Source of the DNA: Anthoceros angustus
Lineage: Eukaryota; Streptophyta; Anthocerotopsida; Anthocerotales; Anthocerotaceae
NCBI GenBank assembly: GCA_010909165.1
Contig: MU008192.1
Location: 496,001-560,000, forward strand
Direction of reading: 5' to 3'
DNA length: 64,000 bases
Positions within the stretch are counted from its first letter, which is position 1. Each line of letters starts with the position of its first letter. The translations under genes were made by a program, and so were the position numbers. The notes under the pieces were generated by a model. That model searched no databases and was not told the origin of the DNA. It worked only from the letters and a program-made list of their open reading frames with translations. Below, piece after piece: positions 22,868 to 33,386 of this stretch.

Positions 22868-23792
22868 ATGTCTTTGTTTGATTCTGATAGTGACACAGAC
22901 TTGGAGTCCCTTGCCTGGCTGTATTCCAGACCACCTCTACCTGTTACTCCTGTAGTCATATCCGTTCCGGTATCTGCCCCCACCAACATGTCACCAACTA
23001 ATCATGCCCCCCCAACTACCTCCGTAGGATCATCCTACTCTGGTGAGTTTAAGGAAAAGGACATATTTGATGGGAAAGCTACTAGATTCGAAAGTTGGAA
23101 GGCACGCATGAAGGCTAATCTCAACGCTCGCGACGTGTGGGAATACGCCAATGGTTCCCTCCCGGACCCTTCCAAAGTACCTCTTGGTGGAACACAACCC
23201 ACGCAAGATGAGGTTGACAAATGGAGGAAGGGCAACAAGATTGCTTTTGCGATCTTGCTGTCAGGACTTGATGAAACCACCGTTACAAGGTGGAGTTTCA
23301 CGACACACCAGCAGCAGCATGGAAACAACTCACGGATACATACCAAGTACAAAATATTCTAACCTTGGTGGCTGTTCGAAATGAGTTCCATGGATTGCGT
23401 TGAAGGATGGAGATTCTGTTGGAGCACATGTCACTAAGTTGCGCTATCTTCGAGCGCAGCTTGCATCCCTCAACAGTACAATCTCGGAGATGGACATGAC
23501 TGCTCAGCTCATTGCCAGCCTCCTTGCCTCCTATCAAACATTTGTATCGAGCCAGAATGCTTCTCTCAGGGACTCATATGTTGTTGTGGCTGCTGGAAAA
23601 CCTGCTACCATCAACTTCAACAAAGTTGTTGGTTTAAGAAGGACAAGACCAGTGATGGCTAAACAAGAACAACCGCTGGATCCACTAAGCGCGGCAATAC
23701 ATGGTGTGCTATTTCGGGTCACTAGGAAAGAGACTACTGGAAGAAAAGGCAGGGAGAGCCTAAGCGGGACTCCAAACCTGAAGCATATGTGA
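22868..23792 (+). pseudogene. copia gag (UBN2-type), frameshifted
   Basis: The first part (from MSLFDSDSDTDLESLAWLYS) contains FDGKATRFESWKARMKANL, the W-containing start of the UBN2/gag core, and DKWRKGNKIAFAILLSGLDE. The frame then breaks near 23330-23400 and resumes with DGDSVGAHVTKLRYLRAQLA and a LIASLLASYQTF segment. No clean CCHC zinc knuckle is seen. Gag would form the particle; this copy is broken. Confidence 0.8.
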
Positions 23793-24295
23793 CATCTAAA
23801 GCCAATAAATCAGCTGGACATAATCATTCACACAAGAGCAGCAGCTCAGTGTTAACCGTTTGCCTTACCTCTTATCGAGAAACCTCTAACCATTGGTTTA
23901 TCAACTCTGGAGCTACTGCATATGTGTGTAATAATCGTCAAATGTTTTCAGCTTACTGCAAGCAATCAATGCCACAATTAGTTTTTGTTGGAGACTCACG
24001 TGGCGTTGAATTAAAAGGTGTAGGTGCTGTTGACATACCTTTGTTAGATGGCACCACACTGCACCTTGACGATGTTCTTTATGTTCCAGCAATGAGCAAA
24101 AATCTCCTGTCCACTAGAGCTGTTACTCAGAGCAAGCAGTTTGGTTTTCGCTTTGAGGACAGAAAATGCTACGTGTATCACCTCACACAACCTGATAAGC
24201 ACATTGCAAAGGCCATCCTAGTTAACGATCTGTATCAACTCGTGACAGTTTCAAAGTCTAAAGCTAGAGCCTTGTTTGCAGCATTCAACTTATAG
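23789..24295 (+). pseudogene. copia protease region with altered active site
   Basis: The retropepsin site normally reads W-x-x-D-S-G-A; here it is HWFINSGATAYVCNN, with Asn for the catalytic Asp. The rest of the domain is well preserved (VFVGDSRGVELKGVGAVDIP, LDDVLYVPAMSKNLLSTRAV). It ends in a stop at about 24293 where an intact polyprotein would continue into LWHARLGYVNR. Confidence 0.85.
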
Positions 24296-25535
24296 GCTAA
24301 CCTGTGGCATGCTAGACTTGGTTATGTCAATAGGTCCAAGCTAGATCTTATGTCAAAATCCAGTTTTTATCGAGAGAAGTTGCCAAGTTGTTTTAAGCAT
24401 CTCTCTGCTTGTGCTCCTTGCATTCTGTCAAAACAAAAAGAGCTTCCCTTTAGGAACAAGGAACCTCAGAGGGCTAAAGCAATTCTGGAAATGGTTCATA
24501 CTGACATAGCAGGAAAGTTACCTGTCAAGAGCTTGGGTGGTGCAGAATACTCCTTGTCGTTGACAGATGATTTTTCAAGATACACCTGGACATATCCACT
24601 CAAACTGAAGAGTGATGTGAAGCTCGCGAGGCGCCCTAGGGCAGGCTACATGGATCAAGATGGTTCAACAACAGACTGGAAAATTGATAAAATGCTTTCG
24701 GACAGACAACGGAGGGGAGTTCACAAGTCACAAGTTTGATGACCTGTTTGAGCAGCACGGCATAGTTTGACAGCTCTCTGTACATATACACAACAACAGA
24801 ACGGGGTTGCCGAAAGGAAGAACCAGATCCTAATGGGGATGACTCGCAACATGCTTTCATGGGCCTCCCTACCCAAGTCTTACTGGGCAGAGGCTGTAGT
24901 GGCTGCCATGTATATTCACAACCATGTATATTCTGGTCACATCTGCTGTTGCTAACAAAACTCCCTATGAAGCTTTTTGGGGTAGAAAACCCAGCTTGTC
25001 TCATCTACGTGTTTTTGGGTCTCCATCTTATGCCTACATACATGAAGCCAAACGTGGTAAATTAGACAATAGGGCTAAGAAACTTGTCTTTGTGGGATAC
25101 TCTGAAGAGTCGAAAGCCTACAAGTTGCTAGACCCACATACCTCTAAAATCACACTTGCACGCAGTGTTACATTTGACGAGCTTTGTAGTCCACAGACGT
25201 CCCTGTTGCCCAATCCTTTACTTCATCCAGACCATACAATTTCATCAGAACTTGTTGTTGACCCTCATGATTATCCACAGTTAGATGGTGAAGCACCTAC
25301 CTTCACAGATCATGCTGATGCAGATAGTCTGTTAGGATTGCAGCCTCCTGTTGGTGATGCACTTCAGAATCTCCCTCCAGACATTGCTGATCATGAGGGG
25401 GATGTCCCACTAGTCCAGGATAGGGTTGTTGCTGACCCTGCAGAGGAGGAATTTGGTGATAATTTAGGGTTCTCCTCTGATCATGATGACGAGCCTGCTG
25501 CAGTTTATATTCATGATGACACTCAGCGGTGACTA
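24296..25535 (+). pseudogene. copia integrase, frameshifted
   Basis: Gag-pre-integrase LWHARLGYVNRSKLDLM and a zinc-ligand region (CAPCILSKQKELP) are followed by the catalytic core: VHTDIAGKLPVKSLGGAEY (first Asp), a frame change at about 24630-24690, then RTDNGGEFTSHKFDDLF (second Asp), a TGA near 24768, and QQNGVAERKNQILMGMTRN with the third acidic residue. The C-terminal part has TPYEAFWGRKPSLSHLRVFG and KLDNRAKKLVFVGYS. Confidence 0.87.
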
Positions 25536-25699
25536 CCCGAGCCTCTGCTCGGCCGATTCTGACACATCCTCCAAGGTATCCTACACGTGAGAGGAGGGAA
25601 GAGAAAACTGGTCAGAAGCCCCATATCAGTCTATTGATTTCAGGAATCCAATTGCTCATGTTTTAGATTTACATGTTCCAGATGTTAGACCAGATCCCT

Positions 25700-26760
25700 A
25701 GACTTACAATGAAGCTCTGAATGGGCCCAATGGTGACCATTGACGGGCTTCTATTGACGATGAGTACAATAGTCTCGTTAAAAATAACACATGGGAACTC
25801 GCTGATCTTCCACCTGGCAGGAAACCAATCACTTGTAAATGGGTTTTCAAAACAAAGCGAAAAGTGGATGGCACAATTGCACGATACAAGAGTCAGTTAG
25901 TGGCCAAAGGGTTTTCTCAGATACCTGGAATTGACTATGGGGATACATTTTCCCCTGTGGTGAAACCTCCCTTTGTCCGTATTCTCCTTGCACTTGCAAT
26001 AGAACTTGATTTGGAACTCCATCAAATGGATGTCTGCACGGCATTCCTTCATAGTGAGTTGGAGGAGGTTCTTTACATGCTGCAACCTGAGGGTTTTGTT
26101 AGTACGAAGTGGTTGAAAAAGGTCTGTAAGCTACTAAAGACAATATATGGCCTTAAGCAAAGCCCTCGAGCCTGGTTTAAGCGGATTATGAAGTTTCTTC
26201 GCCAAGCTGGCCTTGTACAATCACCAGCTGACTCAAATGTGTTTTACTTAGCTGAGGATGGATTGTTTGTGGTGCTGGCCCTTTATGTTGATGACGCAAT
26301 ACTACTAAATAACAGCACCACCCAGTTGGACAAGGTAAAGGCCCTGCTGCGCAGTGAATTCGAGATTACCGACCAAGGCCCACTTTAATTCTGTCTTGGT
26401 ACACAAATTCTCAGGGACAGGCTACAAGGCACGGTTATCCTTCACCAAACGAAGTACCTCAAAGAGATCCCTAAGAGGTTTAACTGACATGATGCCAGGC
26501 CAGTTACTACCCCGTGTGTTGTTGGGTAAAAACTTACTCCTGACCAGTCACCATCCACAACGGAGGAGGTAGACCATATGCACAATGTTCCATATCTTTT
26601 GAAGCATTGCGTGCACTTCTTCTTGGTTGGACACGCTTGGGCAGCTGATTGGTGTGTTGCAGTTTTGAAAACCTGTGCCAGCCCACTGGCTGCTATCAAG
26701 CGTATTTACCGCTATCTTAAGGGCACCGGCAGCTATGGCCTACTTTTGGCCAGCATAGTT
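25700..26760 (+). pseudogene. copia reverse transcriptase (RVT_2), C-terminally truncated
   Basis: Starts around DEYNSLVKNNTWELADLPPG, then KWVFKTKRKVDGTIARYKSQ, GIDYGDTFSPVVKPPFVRI, LHQMDVCTAFLHSELEEVLY, IYGLKQSPRAWFKR and the catalytic LYVDDAILL. An in-frame stop follows DQGPL at 26386; remnants of the connection domain (KRIYRYLKGTGSYGLLLAS) continue to about 26750 and then the homology ends before RNase H. Confidence 0.88.
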
Positions 26761-27819
26761 TGTGTTGTATATTTTGGCCAACATAGTGATAGATAATTGG
26801 TTCGGTTTCAAATCCCCTTATTCTAATAATTCCTAATCTTGGACTCAAAATCATGGAAATTATTTTCAAATTTCAACAGTTTTCTAAGCATGCTGTTTGA
26901 AATTACCCATGCCCTAATATTCATGATTGCAAATTGTACTGGAGTCGGAACGGTGAAGAGAGACATGACAAGGCCAAGTTTCTTCCCTCTTCTCGAGCGC
27001 ACTGCATGCCATGACTATCTGTCTATGGAGGTCATAGCAATTGAACACGTATTTTGTGTGGTGGACACCATCTTTGTGAGCGACCAAGGCTGCATCGTCA
27101 TCGGAAGTGTCAAACGTGGTGTGTTCTTTCTCATTCTCTTGCATGAGCAAGCGACACATGGCCTAATGTATGTAAGTCATAATGTGCATGGGTGCACGAC
27201 AAATGGTTATAAGCCCTAGTGTTAATGCGGACGCATGCACACCGGCGCTCACAGAAAACTTATCTAAGGACGCCAGCATGTCGGCGCCCTATGGAGGGAG
27301 CATAAGAGCATAGGGTGCTAGCATATTTGTGCCTTCATTAGTATAACCCTAATCTTAGGGTGAGAGTTTAGGCTCTCATTTTGTTTCGACGGTGCAGTTA
27401 GCGCACTTACGTGGTCGAGGGTTCCACATACGTATGTTGAACTTTGTGTTGTGTAAAAGGGCGCCGCATGCCCCTCCGACTTCTAAATCCTTTGACGAGT
27501 AACGCCTTCAGGGCCGATTTTTGATCCGTCCATGACACCCTATTGTAAACATGTCGGAGGGGTTCGGTATGGGCACTGGTAAGCCGGTGCCAACCACCAT
27601 ACCTAGACAAGTATTGCTCTTACAAATGGATTGAAATTGCAATCCGAAGGAATACCACCAACCCCAAATAATCAAAAAATGCTTAAATATGCAATATAGT
27701 TATTGTCAAGATTTGCGCAAGAGGGTTTTTGATTTCCGTAAGCGGGTTCGTATATTCAGCTGCTTCAAATATTATGGTGTTATAAATTGGATGTTACATC
27801 CACTAACAATCAGTCTCAA
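26761..27819. other. Unassigned spacer between copia relics
   Basis: Follows the broken end of the copia element, where ttttggcca-agcatag-like words repeat at 26744-26785. One 126-aa frame (26839-27219) has no recognisable domain. I see no other feature. Confidence 0.4.
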
Positions 27820-28184
27820 GATACTGTTATGGCCATGGCCCAAAATCAATCGGCCAAGTCAAAGGAGACACTGAAATGACACTTTCGTCTTGGCCACCCG
27901 AGCAGTGATCCACTACGACAGGTTGCAACTGCTAATCTATAACTTGATGGGATTGAGAAATTACCAGAACCTCCCTTCTGCAAGACATGTGTCTTAGCCA
28001 ACAAGTGTCAAGACGTGTTTCCTAATCATCAGCCATACCAAAATAATGCACTACTCAAACTTGTTCACTTGGATCTGTGTGGCCCTATGGCCACATCCTC
28101 ATACGGGGGTGCAAGATACTTTCTAACGTTCACAGATGATTTTCCAGAATGTGTTTCACTTACCCATTGACGCTCAACATGCTA
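27820..28184 (+). pseudogene. Second copia relic: gag-pre-integrase and start of integrase
   Basis: With small frame changes the + strand reads HFRLGHPSSDPLRQVATANL, EKLPEPPFCKTCVLANKCQ (zinc-ligand cysteines) and LVHLDLCGPMATSSYGGARY followed by FLTFTDDF, the first catalytic block of a copia integrase. The homology stops exactly where the 12.75-kb inverted-repeat element begins, indicating insertion into it. Confidence 0.82.
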
Positions 28185-28208
28185 ATCTTGGAAGGGGGTT
28201 AATATACA
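28185..28208 (+). repeat. Left terminal inverted repeat
   Basis: 24 bases starting ATCTTGGAAGGGGG, an exact inverted match of 40915-40938. Preceded by TA. Confidence 0.85.
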
Positions 28209-29818
28209 GTAAGGGGGTTTTCATCCAAATATCGTCGGAAGGGGGTTTGGGATGGGTCGCATTCTCGCCTGCTTTGGGCAACATCGCTCCAAAAGGCCTG
28301 AAAATAAGTTGATAAGGGATGAAATTAACGTCCGAGTAAAGGTTCCATCACACAAAGGGTTAGCGAGTTCGCCATCGAATTTGGCATAATACGACCCATG
28401 CTTGCTTACCATAAGTACCCTAAGGACTAAAAGGAACGGGTTGATGAGGCATACCTAAATAAACAAGGTCTTTTGAAGACATTGCGCAATCTTCATACCA
28501 TCATTGGTAAAGAATGGTGCTTCTTTCCGAACCGTCTGTAACCCATAGTCTTGTTTTTGGCAAGAAGCCGCTTTGCGCCGGTGGGCACCAACTATCGGGT
28601 TTCCAATGATGGGATTTAGGCATGCGACGGATGGGTTATATACAACCGACGAACAAAATGTACAATACGCAGATCGCGGAAAACGGTTTCCACGCTAGAG
28701 GATGGTGAATGGTGGCGCGGCCGCCCACCGGCCGCACATTATGTCGCCGACATCGCAACCTACGGGAAGTGACTCTACTTCAACTTCCAACACCGAATGA
28801 TAGCACCAATGTGTCATTCCCTATCACTAACGCGAGCTCCCCACTTTGAGCCTAACACTTGGCGGTCAAGACACTGACCGAGAGTAAACCCTCTTGTCTA
28901 CCGATGTCCACCAGCTTTGCCTCCACTTCATACATCTTTTCACTCATCTCCGAATTGACACCTTCCATGTCCAAGGGCCCGATGTCCTCACCGCCTCACT
29001 ATCTCGGTGCACTTTGGCTGCTCGATGAAGCCCCGCAATTCATTCAACTTATCCCCGATCGCTTTTTGTCAATGGAATAGAGATGTTTGAAATTCAAACC
29101 GAACCCATAATACAAGATGATGCTTTTATTGATGAAGACTTCTTGAACATTCTTCGGAAATTTGCCTTCCCACCCTTTTTCCTTCCAATCCCACCCCTCG
29201 TGGATGGGTCCGAATCACATATTCTTCCACGACCGCCTTCATATGCATCTGTGCTCTCACTTGAACTGAGAAATGAGGCTCTTCCACATCCAACCTCACC
29301 GATTAACTTTCCCAATCCGTAAAGGCCGATTATGCGTCAGGTACAAGGTACGCGATGAACATCCTTCCTTTATGTCTTTTACATCTCCATGCAACGCGTT
29401 TCCTCACGCCTTCCCAACCGCTTGGTAAGGCCCCAAGTACATATCCTGGGGAGTTCTCTTAGCAACGCCTCTAGGATAGCTTCATCGGGAACTTGGAGTG
29501 GTTCTGCTTCTTCCGATTCCGCCCGAGAGAACCATTTCCACTCTTCTAGTGCGAGCCCAATATTGTTCTCCACTTATTGCGATTTCTTCTTGGTCCACCA
29601 ATGCTTCCCACCATCCATATTTGTCCCACCACATATGGCCGCAGCCCGGCTGCACTCCGCCTCAAATGTGCTCCTTCCGTTGAGATAACCCCGCCGACGT
29701 CCCTTTCTTGTCTCGAGCCCGGAGGGCCGACACCGTGCACGTTATGTCGTTGAGGGACAAATTTCAAAACTCCAACCCGGCCGTTTCCCAATACATCGAT
29801 GTCGAATATTGCTTGCTC
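28209..29818. other. Left interior of the large transposon
   Basis: Subterminal AAGGGGGTT blocks at about 28211 and 28239, then roughly 1.5 kb with only short frames (for example 29083-29322, ending HPTSPINFPNP) that I cannot assign. Confidence 0.4.
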
Positions 29819-30480
29819 CTAATTATCACCCACATTCGTTTGTCTTCTCCGTGATTTTAAACCCGGAAAGATAAGTTGTTCAATTTTCTCACCGATGAAT
29901 ATGCTCGGCGACCATCGCTTGTCTAATCGGGTTATACATATGACCAAGTCCGGACCTTGCAAAACTTTGATCTCCTGTAGGCGTGTATGCATGAACCAGT
30001 ATGCCAACGCGGGAAGAGTGTGTGCCTCCTTGTGCTTCAAGCTTTTGGAAAAGCAAGAGAACATCTGGTCGATTTGGTCGTGAGTGTGCCCAACAAGGAG
30101 GAACCCAACCTTCACCTTCTGAAAAGTTCCCATATCAACTAGCATGTTCAAATACGCAAACAACAGCTGGTTCTTGTTTTCCCGGCAAGTGTTGTCAAGC
30201 TGCAAATAGAGCACTTTGGGTAGCACTCCTTTATAATTAAGAACAACATCTTGTATAATCCTGATTGTCAGATTCGCATCGTTCCTCAAATTGGCATAGT
30301 GCAAAAACACTCTTGCTGCTGACGATAATTGTGGATCATGCAACCCACTACGCACAGACATACACGGCCCCTCATCAAGATTCTTTGGCCAACGCAGAAA
30401 GTGTGGAATCTCGCCTCTTCCGGGTCCATTCCGCCTATAGCGAGGAGCATGTACTTATCCGGTTCCTCAGAACTCTTTTC
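29819..30480 (-). pseudogene. DUF7869-like transposase fragment, frameshifted
   Basis: On - the upstream part reads DKYMLLAIGGMDPEEARF, then the reading frame shifts by one (about 30400-30415) to PHFLRWPKNLDEGPCMSVRS and continues through LPKVLYLQLDNTCRENKNQL and VGFLLVGHTHDQIDQMFSCF to a stop at 29819. The spaced G-MD, LDN...ENKN and GHTH-DQ-DQ-F blocks are what I recall from DUF7869 proteins of large eukaryotic transposons, and their acidic residues could be a DDE/RNase H-like site. The frameshift makes this copy inactive. The N-terminal part was not found in an open frame. Confidence 0.65.
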
Positions 30481-31099
30481 ACTTGTTTTGCCATTTTCCC
30501 AGCCTCCTTGTAGACGATCCGACTTGGAAACCACGGGCCCGGAAGTGTTTTTTTGTTTTTTTTTGGGATCCGTGGTGAAAATAAGTCGGTTGGTAGTAGG
30601 CAGAGGTATTTATAGAAGAAATGCCCTTGGCCTATGGATTCTTTCCTTTCTTGTTTTGATTTTTAAGTTAGAAAATAAATGGTCCGGGAATTTGGTGTTC
30701 CTTGGCCCATGGACTCGGAATGTTCCCTAAAAAGTCTATATATGTGAGATAGGGGGTTGGAATAATTAGAGTGATAGGTCTATAAGTTGGGGTCGACCGA
30801 ATGAAATGAATGAGGGTTGTGGATTGGGATGTAAAGAGATTTAACAGAGTAGGGGAACCCGGGAAACTTAACCCTAGGAATGATGTAATCCTGCTCAAAC
30901 AACGGAGCGCAACGGCGGCCGGACGGAGCGAGCGGAGCGCGACGACGGGCGCGACGAAGTCGAGGAGCCGTGGTCCGGGGCACCGCGATCGCAGGAGGGC
31001 GCGAGGCGCAACGGCGGGGAGCTCAACCCCACGGACATCGCGAGGCGCGACGCAGAGGAGGAAGGCGCGACAGACAGCGCCTGCCGAGGAGGTAGGAAC
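30481..31099. other. Spacer inside the large transposon
   Basis: T-rich run at 30547-30566; from about 30900 the sequence becomes GC-rich with repeated gcgacg/ggagcg words leading into the 2.4-kb repeat. Nothing codes recognisably. Confidence 0.35.
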
Positions 31100-33386
31100 C
31101 CCGAGACCGAGAAATTCGCAGCGTGGCGTTGGTTTGTGGCGCGAGACCGTGAAGACTGAGAGGGATGGCGCCAAGGTCACCAGGAAATTGTGCTTGCCCA
31201 CATCATGGATCATTGGAAAGTTCGAAATGAGTCAGTGAAGGAGCCGGGTTTCATGGAAGAGCGGTGGAATTACATGAACTGGACTGTGCAGGAGTGTGCG
31301 CCACACCAAGGACAAACAACAAAGGGGATTTAGAGCGAAGCCGCAGGATTGGGACCCGGAGTCGTTAGGGGGCGGGCGCAGAAGGAGGAGGGCGGTTTGG
31401 TGATGGAGCCGCCCAGAAAGAAGCACGGCAAAGAAAAGCCCGCCCGTTAAAGCGGGCCAACAACCCAACGGGTTGAGGAGGGATTTGGCAATGCAGCTTG
31501 ATGGGTCCGCCAGTGGCTCCTATGTTTCGCAGACAAGAAGCTGATTATTTGTCCGACCACTTGCCGCTCATGAAGTGGTCAAGGGGCGGCAAGATCGAAG
31601 CGAATTCTCGACAAGTTGTGTGAAGAGAGGTTGAACTTGATTTCTCCGCCTCGCCTCTAATCTCACCATTTCGTCCATCTTTATGTTTACGCTAACTGCC
31701 CCGCTGAGGTGGAGATTGTAGCCTCCTCCACATGTGGAAGCTAGGGAGGTGAAATGGAAGGCGGAGGAGCCCAAGGAGGAAAAATCGATAGCCGAGCCTG
31801 GGCGCAGTGCGCTGGAGGAGGAGAAGGAAATTCCCACCAAAGAAAAGGAGGAAGACCGGGGTGAAAGGCGGCACCAAAAGGTGAAGGCGGACGCCACTGT
31901 GTCGAAAACGGCGCCACTACGAAAATGAAAGCCAAACGGCAGCTTGGAGGTGGTAAGAGGAGGCGCGATCCGAGGACAATTTTGCGACCGGATGCGATGA
32001 TGAATCAACTCCGAGGGTTTAGGGTCGACCTCAGGCGGACCCTCCTCAAAGATGGGAAGAGATTTTCAAGGGGACTCCACCGCAACAGAGGTGGATGCAA
32101 CCGAATTGGTGAGGTGCGACCTGGGGGAGGAAAGTTCTCGATGAGGGATGGCGGGCCGCCACAACAAGTGGACTGCAGAGCCGACCACGCCGATGATCCG
32201 CCCAAGGCATTTGTTGGATCAAGCTTTAGCCTCACCGCTCAAGTGGGGCGACGGAGGAAGTGGTGAAGGCCAGTTTGACGAAGAGGAGGCCAAGCGCAAG
32301 CAATTGGAGGAAGACAAGCGGAACCTAGAGGAAATAAGGGCCAAGATTCAAGAAGATTTGTGCAGGCCTGTGAGAAGTTGCAAGCCATGACGAGCCCAGG
32401 AAGCACTCATGGCTCAAATTAAGGATGCCCACGAGACGAACCAGAGATGGTGGGGAGTTGTTGCAGGGGAGCGAGGCGGCCTCGTGGAAAAGGCCCATAA
32501 GGAGCGATATAAGCGGAGCGGATGAGGCACGTGGTAAAAGACAAAGGGAAGGGGAAGCAGGACCACGATCGAGTAGCGGAAGGACCTACCGAAGGAAGGC
32601 AAAGAACCGAGGTAGCCGAAACCTCACCTACAAGGTTGTCGAACGAACGACGTGGAGTCCACTCATGTAGTCGAAACCGCCACCGACATTGGCGCAACCA
32701 ACCCAAGGTGCGGGCGGCGGTGCGACGTGGCGCGAGGACATAGGCCAGGCAGTGTAGCCTCGGAGGAGGGGTAAGCACCTCACCGCAGAGGGTCCTATTA
32801 TATTACGGCACATGGATGAGGAAACTTATGTGCCCGGTCTATATGTGAATGGAGAACGTGCTTAACCTCACCGCCCATGTGCGTGTGGAAATAGGAGGGA
32901 CTGTGGCCTACCTACCGCAAGTGAGGACCAAGTGCATACTTCTACCAGCGCCGGTGTGGGGTTCCCCTATTATGGAGGCGACTTTGGAGGAGTTGAGCGA
33001 GGAGGAGGTCCAGCTTGGGTGGACGAGGAACCAAATAATCCTCAAATAAAGGCGGCCAAGATGCGAAGCCCAGGGTGGTACACCTCAAATTCCGCCCAGC
33101 AGGATGTGAGGTGGAAGTAGTGTGGGAGAACCCGTCCACCGGCGCAAGGTGAGAGCTCGTGCAATGGAGGATGGAGACGGCCAAGTCGGTAGGGCGCGCA
33201 GAGCGAGGGCCGAGGTGGTAGCAACCTAAAGATAATTTGGTTAGGTGTCGACCGACCTAGGATCGCCCGACCAGTGGGCGCCTTCGTGATAGCCATCTTA
33301 GGACCTAAAATCCGGGGCATGGTGCCCCACCGATGTATAAGAGGGGCAATTAGGTCCCTCACGATAACTCGTTGAGATCCCCACGC
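31100..33386 (+). repeat. 2.4-kb dispersed repeat, copy 1
   Basis: Matches 41270-43734 in the same order and orientation: CATGGATCATTGGAA (31204 and 41417), the TGTGTGAAGAGAGGTTGAA segment (31617 and 41873), GAGGAGCCCAAGGAGGAAA, GATGAGGAAACTTATGT (32813 and 43122), CCGGTCTATATGTGAATGG, and a shared end GTTGAGATCCCCACGC (33371 and 43719). Predicted peptides are Lys/Glu-rich and broken by stops. The copies differ by many small indels. Confidence 0.8.

Larger units (their letters stand above)
21589..26760 (+). mobile_element. Ty1/copia LTR retrotransposon, 3'-truncated and decayed
   Basis: Order: 5' LTR (21589-21742), primer-binding site (21753-21765), about 1.1 kb of leader, gag (22868-23790), protease (23789-24295), gag-pre-integrase/integrase (24296-25535), reverse transcriptase (about 25700-26390) and a remnant to about 26760. 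PR-IN-RT order identifies Ty1/copia (Pseudoviridae-type) rather than Ty3. RNase H and the 3' LTR are absent, and several stops and frameshifts are present, so it cannot be autonomous. Confidence 0.9.
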
